Assembly (NCBI GenBank): GCA_943788505.1
Contig: CALSQR010000002.1
Coordinates: 124,001 to 188,000, forward strand
Reading direction: 5' to 3'
Length of the DNA stretch: 64,000 nt
From: an uncultured bacterium
GTDB taxonomy: Bacteria; Bacteroidota; Rhodothermia; Rhodothermales; UBA10348
Each line of letters opens with the position of its first letter. The first letter of the stretch is position 1. The position numbers and the translations under genes were made by a program. The notes under the pieces were generated by a model. The model did not search any database and had not been told where the DNA came from. It worked only from the letters and a program-made list of their open reading frames with translations. Shown here one piece after another: positions 9,601 through 18,719 of this stretch.

Positions 9601-10057
9601 CCTGGACCATATGCGTAAACTCATGAGTGATCACGTTTCGTAGCCAATTGTGATCTCCGCGAAACGGGGTCTGAAGGGCTGGGGCCCATATTTCGATCAC
9701 ATTATCGAAAAAGTAGGCCGCTCCATTCGAATAGTCTTCGTAGTCCTTGAGCACAAAGGAAACCTTCGTATCGAGACGCAAATCATAGAGCTCCGTGATG
9801 GGCTCATATACATCCTCTGCAATTCTAGATACTACGCGCGCCGTACGGCTTCCTTCTCCGTCTTCTGTAGCATGATAGTGGACCAGAAAGTGGTCCGTTT
9901 CGATCGTGTACCAGTCTAGGTCACTTCGAACATAGTCGATGTAGGCTAGCGGCTCCTGGGCATTGGCGCGTTCCGCGGCAAGACCTGAAACCAGAAGTCC
10001 TGCCACTAGAAGAGGCACGCTAATCCGATGTGTGATGATATGTACGATTGCATTCAT
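6692..10057 (-). CDS. Secreted gluzincin metallopeptidase with beta-propeller and outer-membrane barrel
   Basis: 1121 residues with a signal peptide (residues 1-33). Residues about 35-330 form a peptidase MA-like domain with the zinc motif His145-Glu146-Phe-Thr-His149 and a third ligand Glu205 in NPAWLAEGTAQF. Residues about 335-640 carry TolB/PD40 propeller repeats (SPDGKTLAYVSNRGEDYS, SPDGQWVYFGRSRDHGRD, PSFDPLGRLIFSSDRSG). Residues about 690-1121 are rich in alternating strands and end in Phe (LGLLFGFDQF), typical of an outer-membrane barrel. It probably sits in the outer membrane with its protease and propeller on one side; the substrate is unknown. Its ATG overlaps the stop of the upstream M6-like gene. 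Confidence 0.85.
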   Translation of the reverse strand: MNAIVHIITHRISVPLLVAGLLVSGLAAERANAQEPLAYIDYVRSDLDWYTIETDHFLVHYHATEDGEGSRTARVVSRIAEDVYEPITELYDLRLDTKVSFVLKDYEDYSNGAAYFFDNVIEIWAPALQTPFRGDHNWLRNVITHEFTHMVQVQKTMKASRRLPFVYLQYLDYETVRRPDVLYGFPNIIASYPMPVLNNPAWLAEGTAQFQRADLDYDRWDAHRDMLLRTEVLDGRQHDLVEMGGFYSHNSMMRESVYNHGFAFSRYIADRFGEEGLQKISAALGQWGNWNFKQAAKDAFGIRGEELYADWMALLDTWYHEHAPDESSAVLIEKEGFHNYWPTLSPDGKTLAYVSNRGEDYSRSGIWLKELDDPSTARLLLGEDDLGLLSGYTCSLGHKLVSSVAGSVSWSADGASIIFPRTRDTSEGYLVLDLYRVNIETTEKERLTRGLRASSPKVSPDGSRMVFVTQGDGTTNLAMASIPEPGAEPIDASAVSELTFFSDGTQVTDPVWSPDGQWVYFGRSRDHGRDIHRVHVSDGVIESVLDGPQDDRNPSFDPLGRLIFSSDRSGIYNLYRLEEDGTVNALSNERGGAFMGQSTSDGRIVYSRFTSEGYKIASIMAPVASVTPTPYEPPPFLSRFDQSTNPDSLPGSPGDSDSDADVRAFTSEEFEAQSVSYDPVFTSFSFFPVLRVDQYVSRKRSRMDVRLKDRTRGETVWRNTKFGMYASTREVLGGMSFFGGMLVGPGSSDAESLGDFFSPSNLLDMERDAFLQVDYSRGLPFLSGRWSPHLSAQVFNIRRSVENGLNIEEFPCTACYPETTYSDLSYNLWEVDFRARSKISRVLLGEVGYRYSPYRVKTKGFFSRELQQSVPSSSSRYFIGRAWTARMTFESFSAHRNMDVIPEGLRAELEFDTEQGRLLNTFDVEDGVLQPVYETSRVNRLSLNARGGFKLGDWRGSGTHGVGYRMRASTILGKEKDDFYGDYVGGLTGARGYPFYALGGNETLWAQASWIVPLVTHANRHAFFTYLDKVYLRLYADAAMAWSGEWPGMSSAKKDVGAEIRFGIESFYLLPTALFVSATYGLDQFDFELDEGFVTPDGERSVSYGHDWQWHLGLLFGFDQF

Positions 10058-13000
10058 CGGATAATGGCCATTCTGATCAAACGAGTATCACTTTGTCCAT
10101 TTAGTCCCCGGGCCCTGACACGAGCGAGATATATGCCACTTCCCGCCGAGGTCTGCCAAGTCAGTTCATGAGGAATACCGGCCATCACGTTATCCATTGA
10201 GAGCGTACCAACTTCCATACCTGCCATATCAACGATCACGATATCCACTTCGGAAGGATCAGAAACAGCAAATCGGATGCGGGTTTCCCCATTCGTAATA
10301 GGATTAGGCCAGTTATATGTCTCAGAATTAATCAGGAGGCCATTGCCTGTTATCTGGCTAGATCCTGCTTTGCTGCGGGTGAGCAAGCCACTATCAGAAG
10401 CATTCGAGACCTCATCCAACTGAAGATCCCACGCGCGAATGCTACCGGCTCCCGAGACGGCAATCACCGCATTGGAAGTCAGCAGCGGTGCGGTGCGGTT
10501 AGACCTACCAATGGCGAGTGGAAACCCAGAGGCCGATTGCGCCGTGAATCCATCCACCTCGACGGCTTCGACAACACCTGCTTCTGTTCCAACAAGAACT
10601 AGTGTCTTGCCCGTACTCGTACGCCCAGCAACGGGTTGAGTGATTGGTGCCGACGACAAACGCACCGGAAAACCAGAGTGGACGGCACCCGTTTCATGCG
10701 CAACTATGATGCTCTCGCCGCAGGTAAAGATCAGATCTGACCATCCGTCTTGATCAACATCATACCAGACAATGTTCTGTGCAGCGCACGCGCTCAGCGC
10801 CGGTACGTGGCGTTGAACGCCTTCGGATGTGAGGAGGTTAATACCGTTGTCCCCGTGTCCTCCCTGCCATGCTAGGGTCCATTCAGCTGTGGTACCAGTC
10901 ATACTGGCCCCTTCCCAATCCTGACCCGACATGGGCACAACTGTAGCACCTTGGCCGTCTAGCACGCCAGAATCCGTCAACAAAAACACGTCGGCTGATT
11001 GACGATCTACCACCATAACATGTGTGACGGGAGCGTTCAATAGTGCCTGTGTGACATCGAAATTTCCATTACCATTGACGACAATAGTCATCAGCCCGGG
11101 CCCCTGCGATGTCTGAGCTCCTAGAAAAAGCCGTGTCTCAGAAGGCAGCTTCACCCATTCCATTCTGGAGGTCGAAAAAGAGGGTGGGGTTCCGGAGAAA
11201 TCAACGATCCTATTTCTCTCACAACCTTCCGAAAGCCCTGAAATGCTCCACACACCATCTTCCTGGACAACGAAAAATTGCGATCCGTCAAACACAGGGC
11301 GAAGAAGTGAGCTTGCACTACTACACGCAGCTCCTGCAGCCGGCTGCCAAATCCATTGTCCGGCATCAAACGTTGTTGGATGCCAAAGAAAAAAGCCAGC
11401 AGGATCTGATTGTTGCCAGACAAGACCAGAACCTGCATCCGCTGAGTTGACCGCTGAAGCCGCCCAGTCAGAAACCATCCATTCTGCCAATAGAGAAGGT
11501 CCCCCAACGTTAATAGATTCCCTTCGGAATGTCATAACGGGACCAGGAGCCGAGAAGTCTCGCAGCTCTATACCTGAGAGTCCTCCCCCATTTGATGTGC
11601 TCGCCGGCGTAGTGTCACTCGAAAACCGATTTTCATAAAGCTGTATATCCTGTCCCGAATTCGTGCGGACAGTAACAGGATTGCCCTCATACCAGAAATC
11701 GAAGGGCGTTCCTAGATTAAAAGACGGGCCGAAAAACCCTCCGCCTGAAGTGTATCCAATGTCCTGAGCACCATCAGCTTCTTCAAGATCAATGGATCGT
11801 GCTTCCCGATCTGCATTGACCGCGTTATCCGAGATCGTGGCAGAAAGACGGTTTTCATCGACATGCCAGATGAGGATCCCACCCATCAACGGATTGTCAT
11901 TCTCGTCGACTCCACCGGGAAGAACGAAGTCATAATCATCAACGGAAACCACGACTCCGCCAGGAAATCCACTGACAGTCTGGTCATTGAATTCTGGATC
12001 GGCGTTATAAAAATGGACTGTCTGTTCACCTTGCGGAGTCCAGACTCGCAGATTGACGCCATCACCATTTGGGTCACGGTGCCTGTTCTCTACAAGAAAA
12101 TATTCGGCATCCGAGATAGGGACAATTCCAACATCGTTTGCATCCGCATCACCAGAAGCCTTTAACGATACTTCCTGACCAGGCCCCACTAAAATCGGGT
12201 CAGTCCATCCGAGGAAGTGTTTGGTCCAGGCGGACGGCTCTGGTGGAAAGAGCCCTGAAAAAGCAAAGATGCCTAGAGCATCCATTACACCGAATGGGCC
12301 AATAGCACTTTCTCCATCCACAGTATTAAACAGATCAGGGACGCCTAAATAGTTCAAAAACGAGGCGGCCAACATACCATTAATTGATAATTCGATCAAA
12401 AACGGCTCATCGGTCAAAAAATTGAAGCCAAGTCTAGACTCTGTTCGAGGAATCACCATCGTGTTTGAGATCGCAAGCCCATCGACAGAGATTCCAGACA
12501 CCCCGAGCCGCCCAAGTGCCTCGTCACTGAAATAGATTGACGGCAAATCCTCAGGCGTCTTATCCAGAGACGTACCTACCAATTCAATGTCTCGCCCAAC
12601 CCCTGCATGAAAAATGACAAAGGCCGTATTCTCTGGGTTTAGATCAGCAGGCAACGTGAATCCACTCAGAGTCGTGCCAGCCCAGGCCTCGCCGATCAAG
12701 GCGGCCAACTTAGCTAGTTCAGCGTCCGAATCTGAATCCGGTCCTGTGGGACTGTATTGTCCCATAGTCCCACTTACTCTAACGACATTCGGCAGCAAAT
12801 GAGTTCGAACGAGAGTGCGACCGTCTGAAACGTGATCAATATAATTTTCTAAAAAGCGGAGATGTGCGTCGAAATAGGTCGCATCATGCGGAAATGGATC
12901 AATTGATGGTGGCTCAACACCTTCGAACAAAGGGCCAGCGAACGTACCATTTCCCGTGGTAAACCGCGTGGTGTCAGGCTGAAATTCAACCCGAAGAGCC

Positions 13001-13131
13001 ACTACATCAAGCAATTCAGGTGCATGCCTCGTTTGGGCATGCACCTGAATGAATGGGAGCAGCAGAATGAACGCTGGAATCACGAACCAAGCCACAGATG
13101 AGCTGCGGCCGGACGTGGGGGCATCAATCAT
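10054..13131 (-). CDS. Secreted M6-like pseudoprotease with T9SS sorting domain
   Basis: 1025 residues with a signal peptide (about 1-33). The N-terminal half resembles M6 (immune inhibitor A-like) peptidases: YLGVPDLFN at 261-269, a GxFGVMD-like stretch near 280, PSAWTKHFLGW at 299-309. The HExxH zinc motif expected just before LGVPD is replaced by Ala256-Ser-Phe-Leu-Asn260, so catalysis looks lost. A repeat region follows with a calcium-loop-like DVDQDGWSDLIF. The last 90 residues (NWPNP..., ending SGIYLARVRARGLNG...RLIRMAIIR) form a type A T9SS C-terminal domain. It starts 13 bases after porV and is probably PorU/PorV-dependent cargo. Confidence 0.82.
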   Translation of the reverse strand: MIDAPTSGRSSSVAWFVIPAFILLLPFIQVHAQTRHAPELLDVVALRVEFQPDTTRFTTGNGTFAGPLFEGVEPPSIDPFPHDATYFDAHLRFLENYIDHVSDGRTLVRTHLLPNVVRVSGTMGQYSPTGPDSDSDAELAKLAALIGEAWAGTTLSGFTLPADLNPENTAFVIFHAGVGRDIELVGTSLDKTPEDLPSIYFSDEALGRLGVSGISVDGLAISNTMVIPRTESRLGFNFLTDEPFLIELSINGMLAASFLNYLGVPDLFNTVDGESAIGPFGVMDALGIFAFSGLFPPEPSAWTKHFLGWTDPILVGPGQEVSLKASGDADANDVGIVPISDAEYFLVENRHRDPNGDGVNLRVWTPQGEQTVHFYNADPEFNDQTVSGFPGGVVVSVDDYDFVLPGGVDENDNPLMGGILIWHVDENRLSATISDNAVNADREARSIDLEEADGAQDIGYTSGGGFFGPSFNLGTPFDFWYEGNPVTVRTNSGQDIQLYENRFSSDTTPASTSNGGGLSGIELRDFSAPGPVMTFRRESINVGGPSLLAEWMVSDWAASAVNSADAGSGLVWQQSDPAGFFLWHPTTFDAGQWIWQPAAGAACSSASSLLRPVFDGSQFFVVQEDGVWSISGLSEGCERNRIVDFSGTPPSFSTSRMEWVKLPSETRLFLGAQTSQGPGLMTIVVNGNGNFDVTQALLNAPVTHVMVVDRQSADVFLLTDSGVLDGQGATVVPMSGQDWEGASMTGTTAEWTLAWQGGHGDNGINLLTSEGVQRHVPALSACAAQNIVWYDVDQDGWSDLIFTCGESIIVAHETGAVHSGFPVRLSSAPITQPVAGRTSTGKTLVLVGTEAGVVEAVEVDGFTAQSASGFPLAIGRSNRTAPLLTSNAVIAVSGAGSIRAWDLQLDEVSNASDSGLLTRSKAGSSQITGNGLLINSETYNWPNPITNGETRIRFAVSDPSEVDIVIVDMAGMEVGTLSMDNVMAGIPHELTWQTSAGSGIYLARVRARGLNGQSDTRLIRMAIIR

Positions 13132-13144
13132 GTCGTGAAGAGAA

Positions 13145-14335
13145 TTACCGGGCGAAATTCACGAGCATGGAGAACCGCATCGTGTTGGCGAGCGGCGAAT
13201 CCTGTTCGGCATAGATATACGAGAAATCAACACCGATAATGTTAACACGCACACCGGCACCCAGGGTCATGTACTTACGATTTCCATTATCAGGGTTTTC
13301 GTAGAAGTACCCAGCGCGCAGAGCAAACAGATCATTGTACCAGTACTCTAGGCCGGTTCCAATTGTCAGCTGGTCAACCACTGAAAGCGAAGCGAATTCA
13401 GCTTCGTCATCAGCCAATGCATTCGTTCGCACGTCGATAGACTGCCAAGAGCTGAAGATTGCCTTGTAAAAAGGATCTGCTTCGTACGATGTTGAATCCG
13501 TTCCTGAGTAATGGATCAAGTCTTTGTTGAAGTCAGTGACCCACGTCAGGCTGTTGTAGTCGTCAAAGTTCATCTTGAAGGCATACCCAAAGCGCAGGTT
13601 GGTCGGAATCGGATCCGCCTGTGCATTGTCTGAATACTGGATCTTCGGTCCCATATTGGCCAAGTTGAATCCTGCAGAAAACTCCCCTTTCATGGTTTCA
13701 CCCATGGAGAAAGGACGTGTCCGGTACAACCCAGCGATGTCAAACGCCGTTGAGACGCCCGCTTTTGTTTCCTGAGCTCCAACTATCTGACCAGGCGCTA
13801 GGTTTGAGTAGATGAACCGTACCGACGTACCGATACCGAACGTTTCGCTAAGCTTCGTTCCGTAGGACAGTCCGGCGGCCAAATCGTAGGAGCGGAACGT
13901 ACCTGTTGGGTTGTTCTGCTCGTCACGTCCTTCATGCTCCCCAAGGAACAGATAAGTAAGACTCGCGCCGAACGTACCCCAGCCAGGCACATTGTGCTTA
14001 GCAATCAGATACTCATAAAAGAGGTCTGCATTGAATTCTGGTAACCAGGCCGAGTGCGTGATAGCAGCCTCAGTTCCCGTTTGAAAGGCCAAGCCGGCTG
14101 GGTTCCAAAACATGGCGCTTGCGTTATCGGCAAGGGCCACTCCGGCGTTACCCATACCAGAGGCACGGCTATCTGGCTCGATTTTGAGAAATACTACGGC
14201 AGAGCCGCCAACCTGTGCACTGGCTGCCATGGGCAGGACCAGGAACAGTGCCAACAAACTCCCCATCACCCACCTACCCACTTTAGCGCGGCGGTTTCCC
14301 TCGGTGTTCTTACTACCCCAATTCATATCGTACAT
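13145..14335 (-). CDS. porV: Type IX secretion outer-membrane protein PorV
   Basis: About 396 residues from ATG 14333-14335. I prefer this start to an upstream GTG/ATG in the same frame because it puts the signal peptide (VGRWVMGSLLALFLVLPMAA) near the N-terminus. Mature residues show the PorV/FadL-like pattern: SRASGMGNAGVALADNASAM, FWNPAGLA, then a barrel ending MRFSMLVNFAR. PorV carries T9SS cargo from the translocon to the attachment complex, working with PorU. It lies directly downstream of porU, as in other T9SS bacteria, and upstream of a cargo-like gene. Confidence 0.92.
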   Translation of the reverse strand: MYDMNWGSKNTEGNRRAKVGRWVMGSLLALFLVLPMAASAQVGGSAVVFLKIEPDSRASGMGNAGVALADNASAMFWNPAGLAFQTGTEAAITHSAWLPEFNADLFYEYLIAKHNVPGWGTFGASLTYLFLGEHEGRDEQNNPTGTFRSYDLAAGLSYGTKLSETFGIGTSVRFIYSNLAPGQIVGAQETKAGVSTAFDIAGLYRTRPFSMGETMKGEFSAGFNLANMGPKIQYSDNAQADPIPTNLRFGYAFKMNFDDYNSLTWVTDFNKDLIHYSGTDSTSYEADPFYKAIFSSWQSIDVRTNALADDEAEFASLSVVDQLTIGTGLEYWYNDLFALRAGYFYENPDNGNRKYMTLGAGVRVNIIGVDFSYIYAEQDSPLANTMRFSMLVNFAR

Positions 14336-14555
14336 CGTTGCTTTGTCAGTTTGAGACTTCTGGTTTCCTATCGGGGTGTTCCGACAGGGGACCGTGCGTT
14401 GTCCGCAGTATGCGGACGGGTTTGCAATGCGTTCCGGTAGCGTTCTTGCGATGGCGTTTAGATTAATTCCTTGAAAACCCTGTGTAGGGCCGATTTCGAA
14501 ATCCAAGTAGGGTTCGAGACCGCAAGTGTTCAATGTTTAGTTGCCGATAGGCAGC
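14336..14555 (-). promoter_or_regulatory. porU-porV spacer / porV leader
   Basis: A 220-base gap inside the otherwise tight operon. It holds a perfect 7-bp hairpin, GTCCGCA (14401-14407) with TGCGGAC (14411-14417), with no T tract. It may be a porV promoter and leader or an mRNA-processing site. No convincing promoter boxes are seen. Confidence 0.35.
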
Positions 14556-17500
14556 CTAATGAATGATAGCAAGCTTTTCGACGTGTTCACTTACCTGTCG
14601 TTCCCCGTTTTCACGGTCGACAGCCACTCTGATACGATAAAGGTAGATACCGGTTGCCGGCCGGTCTAGATCATCATCTTTTCCGTCCCAGTGAACCACG
14701 AGAGGTCCACTGCCCAGAATGCCTTCAGGAAGGGCTTCGTCCGAATGTATAGTTCGTATCGGTCGTCCGCTAAGCGTAAAAATGCGTATTTGGACCTCGG
14801 CAGGGGTCCCTGAGGGCTGATTATGTTCGAACACGAATCGGGTTTCCCGATTCATGGGATTAGGGTAGTTATACACATTATGTACGTCCAATACCTCATC
14901 AGTTGCGAGAGAAAAAGAGAGATCTGACGAATTAGAATTATTGAGGACATCCCAAGCCCGAACACTTAGGGTGTGTTGCCCTGCTTCGAGGCCCGTCAGA
15001 TTCCACCGTATCTCACCCTCTCTAAATGAATTGGGCGAGGACACGAATGCTGAACCGATATCAACAGCTCCCTGGTCGTCATCATCTACCGAAAGAAGGA
15101 TTTCATGCCCCACTCCGGCTCCAACCGTATTGATGCCTGACTCATCAAAGAGACGGACGATAAGCTCCGGGTCTCCGTCGATGGACCCCCCATCTACAAA
15201 CGTCGTGTCATTTAGGAATAATCTCATTTGTGGGCCCTCCCCATCATCAGGTGGGTTATCAGAAGTGCCTCCCACGAGGAAGTTTTCTGAATACCCGATG
15301 GCCTGGGCATTTCCGTCACGAGCATAGACGGCAATACGTCCGGGCAAGTTGGTATAGGAGATATCTTTGGGCACTACGAATTCGGCCTCAAATCGACCAG
15401 ACGTGGCACTAACTTCCCCCCTCCACAACAGGTCTTCGCGTTCTCTAAAATAAAGTTTAGGGTTGTAGATCCTCTGCTTGATAGGCACCTGTCGCTCCGC
15501 GTCAAAAACGGCCACATTGACAAGTCCATTGAACGATGCATCCACTACTCCTTCGGGCGTGCGGATGGACCCGTTGACCGTAACTCGATCCAGAGCTTTC
15601 AACTGACCTTGTGTGTTGTCCAGATCGGTTTCCTTCAATTTCTCAACGACTGCATTACCGGCAGGCAATCCAATGCGCATCGATGGATCGCCCAGGAGGT
15701 TGAACTTACGACTGTTTCCCTGCAGGCCAACCTCGGTATTCTTGGTAATTCGAAGGATGTCACCCAGGCGTCTTGGCTGGCCGGTTCTGTCATCCATTTC
15801 GAACATCGTAATGTTGAGGGCTCTGTTCAGTCCGGCATTTAGAGACGTCTGTGATGACGATGTATAGGCCAATCGAACAGCCGTAAGAAGTGCAATCGCT
15901 CCACCATCAGGGTTGAGCAGCATAACTTCCGCACCGCTTTGCTCCTCCTCGAGGTCCCACCATCCAAACGAACAGGTAGCGGTGATGACGATCGGTTGTT
16001 TTACGCCGTTTGTGAGGAGTCTAGCGTCGTCGCGCGTGAAGATGCCCTCTTGAGCAAGACCGTCAGGGCCGCCATGGCCACTGTAATTCAGAACCAACGT
16101 GCCCCGATCAATTGCATCTAATATGTCCCGTCTGGCTTCGGGTATTTTATATCCCCCCAAGAATACGCGGTCATACGTTTCTCCGTAGATCTTCTGCATG
16201 TTGATCTTCGGGAAGGCCTCATCAGTGATAAGCTCTGCGACCTGGTCAATGTTTGAAAGATGGAGGTCAGCATCATTCTGTGTAGCGGCTAAACCGGTTG
16301 GCCCGTCATCTGCGATAGCGGTATACGTGGTACGCCACGATCCGAATGTGGCCGGGTCATCATAGGCGATCAGCTTGTCGACCATGATATCGGATTCTGC
16401 TACAGTTTGAAGAGGAAGCCGTCCTACCCCGATATCTAGTCGCTCAAACGTTCCATTGAAAATGGAGGTAAAGACCCACTCACCTTCATTGTCATCAAGT
16501 AGCCCGAAATAGTCATCCGAGGTATACGATGCAGCAGTAGCCGCTGACTCGGCTGTTTCATATGGAAAGATGTGATTCGAAAGAGGATTTTGGAATCCTG
16601 AGAGCCCTCGAAAATCGTAATGACCATCTCCGAATAAGAGCAGATAATCAAGCATCCGATCCGGATCATTGGTCCGGTCATACAGAAACTTTGCATAATC
16701 CCGAACAGCTCTCATGTCTGCAACACCGCCAGAAAACTCATTAAAAACCTGTTCCTGCGTAACGACTTGCACGATGAGGCCCTGTGACCTCCTGTGCTCA
16801 GCTAATCGGTTAGCTGCCGGAAGAAAGCCCTCAACGGTTACAATCAAGAGATCGGGCCAATCCGAGATACCATGGAGATTTTGGTTTACGACTGCCCGGA
16901 CCTGCTCCTGGAATAACGTCTGAACCGTCTCTTCCGTAAATGCGATCAACTCCCTCGGAGCAGACCCATCCCCTTGGAGCGGAACGTGAACAACTTGTGT
17001 TCCACCTACCGACTCTACCAAATAGCTATGATGCACAATACCATCGGTCACATCCCAAACAATGGGAGTAGAGGCAAAACCGGAGAGTGAAAAACGCTGG
17101 GGAATACCTTGATTGGGACGGGTCATGAAGGTAAGCATTCCTTCTTGCGCACTCAGTCCTCGCTCGTACGTCAGCCGAAGCCAGTCTATGGCTGCTTCCG
17201 GCTCGTTATTCTGCTGAAGCAGGCGCATGGACAGATTCAATAATTGTCCTTGCGTGACGGATTGTACAAAGTTGAAGGATGTTACAGATGCCGTCGGATA
17301 CTCACTTCCATTTAGGGTCGTTGTTGGAGCCGTTCGTTGACCGAGTGTTACGCCGTCTGATATCATGGCGACGGTTGCTCGTGGATTGGACGCGATGGCC
17401 ACTCTTGCTTCGAAAAGAACTGATCCAGCAAGCATGCCCGGTAGCTCTAGACCCGTAAACAACGACCGTTCGGATCCGACTCGAATGCGATTACTCATCC

Positions 17501-18584
17501 AATCATGACCACTGCCATGCTCTCGGCTCCAAACCGCCTCTTCCCAATCAATGAAATGGCGGCCTTGTGTGGACGTAAATGTTGCAGCATTTGCCGTCGA
17601 TGGGTCTGTCTGCTGAACAATGTCCTGCCCAAATGCGCCAACCTTGAGGATAACAGCATTCTCGTTCGAAAAAGGATGCACGTAATGCTGCATTTGACTG
17701 TCTTCAACTTGCCAGCCTGATGGGCCTGACGCGTAAAACGTCACTGCATCTGCCGCATCAAAGCGGCCATCTCCAGCACCCGAACGCAAAACAGGACTCT
17801 CTCGTAGGTCGTCAATCCGCTCTGCCCCAGCAATAACCGGAAGTGGTCGCCCCCCATTGGACAAGATCTGAATTTGCTGAGGATCTATCGTATCAGGATC
17901 CACTCCAAGAGACTGAAGGAGCGTTCTAGTAACTCGATATACACCTGCATCTTGAATGCTGATGCGAAACAGATTACCATCGGAAAGTGCGCTCTCAGTT
18001 ACTCTCGACGCTCCTTTGCTGGCAACCGAAAAGGCCTCTGAAGGTGATGTGCCAAACGTGATGTCTACTACGACTCGTCTCATGCGCTCCATGACACCAC
18101 GGTTGGCATCAAGACGAAAGGGCATAAGAACAATGTTTGCTACAGCTTTTTTGCGCTGAACACCAGCCTCTGACATCCAGACAGCGTCGCGATCGCTCAA
18201 AGGATCGCGCTCCTCGATATCAATGGCTACTGCGACTTCATTTACCAGTCGCTCGACGATCCGTAGTGACGCTGGGGCCAATCCTGGTAGCTCGATTAGA
18301 TGACTTGCAAAAAGCTGACCACCGGTCGCGGCATCCAAAACACCATGAGACCAAGTCTTGACCCCAGAGGAGTCCACAAACTGATGTAGCGATTCATCCC
18401 AGGAGAAATCAAAGGCAACGCGAAGACCATCAGTTGTCCATTCCTCTTGAACGGACATCTGGGCATTGACACGGCCAGGGATCACAAGTACAAGAAAAGC
18501 CGCCATCACCCCCGCTATAATCGTCCGAAAGCATGCGCTGTCAGCCGAAAAAAGGGACATAAAAGAATGGCGCAACGTGTGCAT
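14556..18584 (-). CDS. porU: Type IX secretion sortase PorU (peptidase C25)
   Basis: 1342 residues with a signal peptide (about 20-42). Residues about 575-930 are a gingipain-type C25 domain, with the catalytic His837 in LNYSGHGGPDG and Cys871 in ITATCSFGWWDLEE. PorU cleaves the C-terminal sorting domain of T9SS cargo at the cell surface and attaches A-LPS. The C-terminus (NYPNPMNRETRFVFEH ... GIYLYRIRV ... EKLAIIH) itself resembles a T9SS domain, as usual in PorU. It is first in a probable operon running to 4960, and porV follows. Confidence 0.95.
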   Translation of the reverse strand: MHTLRHSFMSLFSADSACFRTIIAGVMAAFLVLVIPGRVNAQMSVQEEWTTDGLRVAFDFSWDESLHQFVDSSGVKTWSHGVLDAATGGQLFASHLIELPGLAPASLRIVERLVNEVAVAIDIEERDPLSDRDAVWMSEAGVQRKKAVANIVLMPFRLDANRGVMERMRRVVVDITFGTSPSEAFSVASKGASRVTESALSDGNLFRISIQDAGVYRVTRTLLQSLGVDPDTIDPQQIQILSNGGRPLPVIAGAERIDDLRESPVLRSGAGDGRFDAADAVTFYASGPSGWQVEDSQMQHYVHPFSNENAVILKVGAFGQDIVQQTDPSTANAATFTSTQGRHFIDWEEAVWSREHGSGHDWMSNRIRVGSERSLFTGLELPGMLAGSVLFEARVAIASNPRATVAMISDGVTLGQRTAPTTTLNGSEYPTASVTSFNFVQSVTQGQLLNLSMRLLQQNNEPEAAIDWLRLTYERGLSAQEGMLTFMTRPNQGIPQRFSLSGFASTPIVWDVTDGIVHHSYLVESVGGTQVVHVPLQGDGSAPRELIAFTEETVQTLFQEQVRAVVNQNLHGISDWPDLLIVTVEGFLPAANRLAEHRRSQGLIVQVVTQEQVFNEFSGGVADMRAVRDYAKFLYDRTNDPDRMLDYLLLFGDGHYDFRGLSGFQNPLSNHIFPYETAESAATAASYTSDDYFGLLDDNEGEWVFTSIFNGTFERLDIGVGRLPLQTVAESDIMVDKLIAYDDPATFGSWRTTYTAIADDGPTGLAATQNDADLHLSNIDQVAELITDEAFPKINMQKIYGETYDRVFLGGYKIPEARRDILDAIDRGTLVLNYSGHGGPDGLAQEGIFTRDDARLLTNGVKQPIVITATCSFGWWDLEEEQSGAEVMLLNPDGGAIALLTAVRLAYTSSSQTSLNAGLNRALNITMFEMDDRTGQPRRLGDILRITKNTEVGLQGNSRKFNLLGDPSMRIGLPAGNAVVEKLKETDLDNTQGQLKALDRVTVNGSIRTPEGVVDASFNGLVNVAVFDAERQVPIKQRIYNPKLYFREREDLLWRGEVSATSGRFEAEFVVPKDISYTNLPGRIAVYARDGNAQAIGYSENFLVGGTSDNPPDDGEGPQMRLFLNDTTFVDGGSIDGDPELIVRLFDESGINTVGAGVGHEILLSVDDDDQGAVDIGSAFVSSPNSFREGEIRWNLTGLEAGQHTLSVRAWDVLNNSNSSDLSFSLATDEVLDVHNVYNYPNPMNRETRFVFEHNQPSGTPAEVQIRIFTLSGRPIRTIHSDEALPEGILGSGPLVVHWDGKDDDLDRPATGIYLYRIRVAVDRENGERQVSEHVEKLAIIH

Positions 18585-18719
18585 GATGGAACGGGACCTC
18601 GTTAGATAAAGGTCGTAGGGCTTTTGAGGATGCAGGAGGGTTGCGAGGCCACTAAGTGCGATTCGCTTCCCGACAAATGGTATCCGCAGTGCTATAGGCG
18701 TTCCGTCATGAAATTGATG

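Noticed and set aside
14336-14533. Extended N-terminus for PorV
   Set aside because: The extra 66 residues would put the signal peptide about 80 residues inside the protein; ATG 14333-14335 gives a normal export signal.
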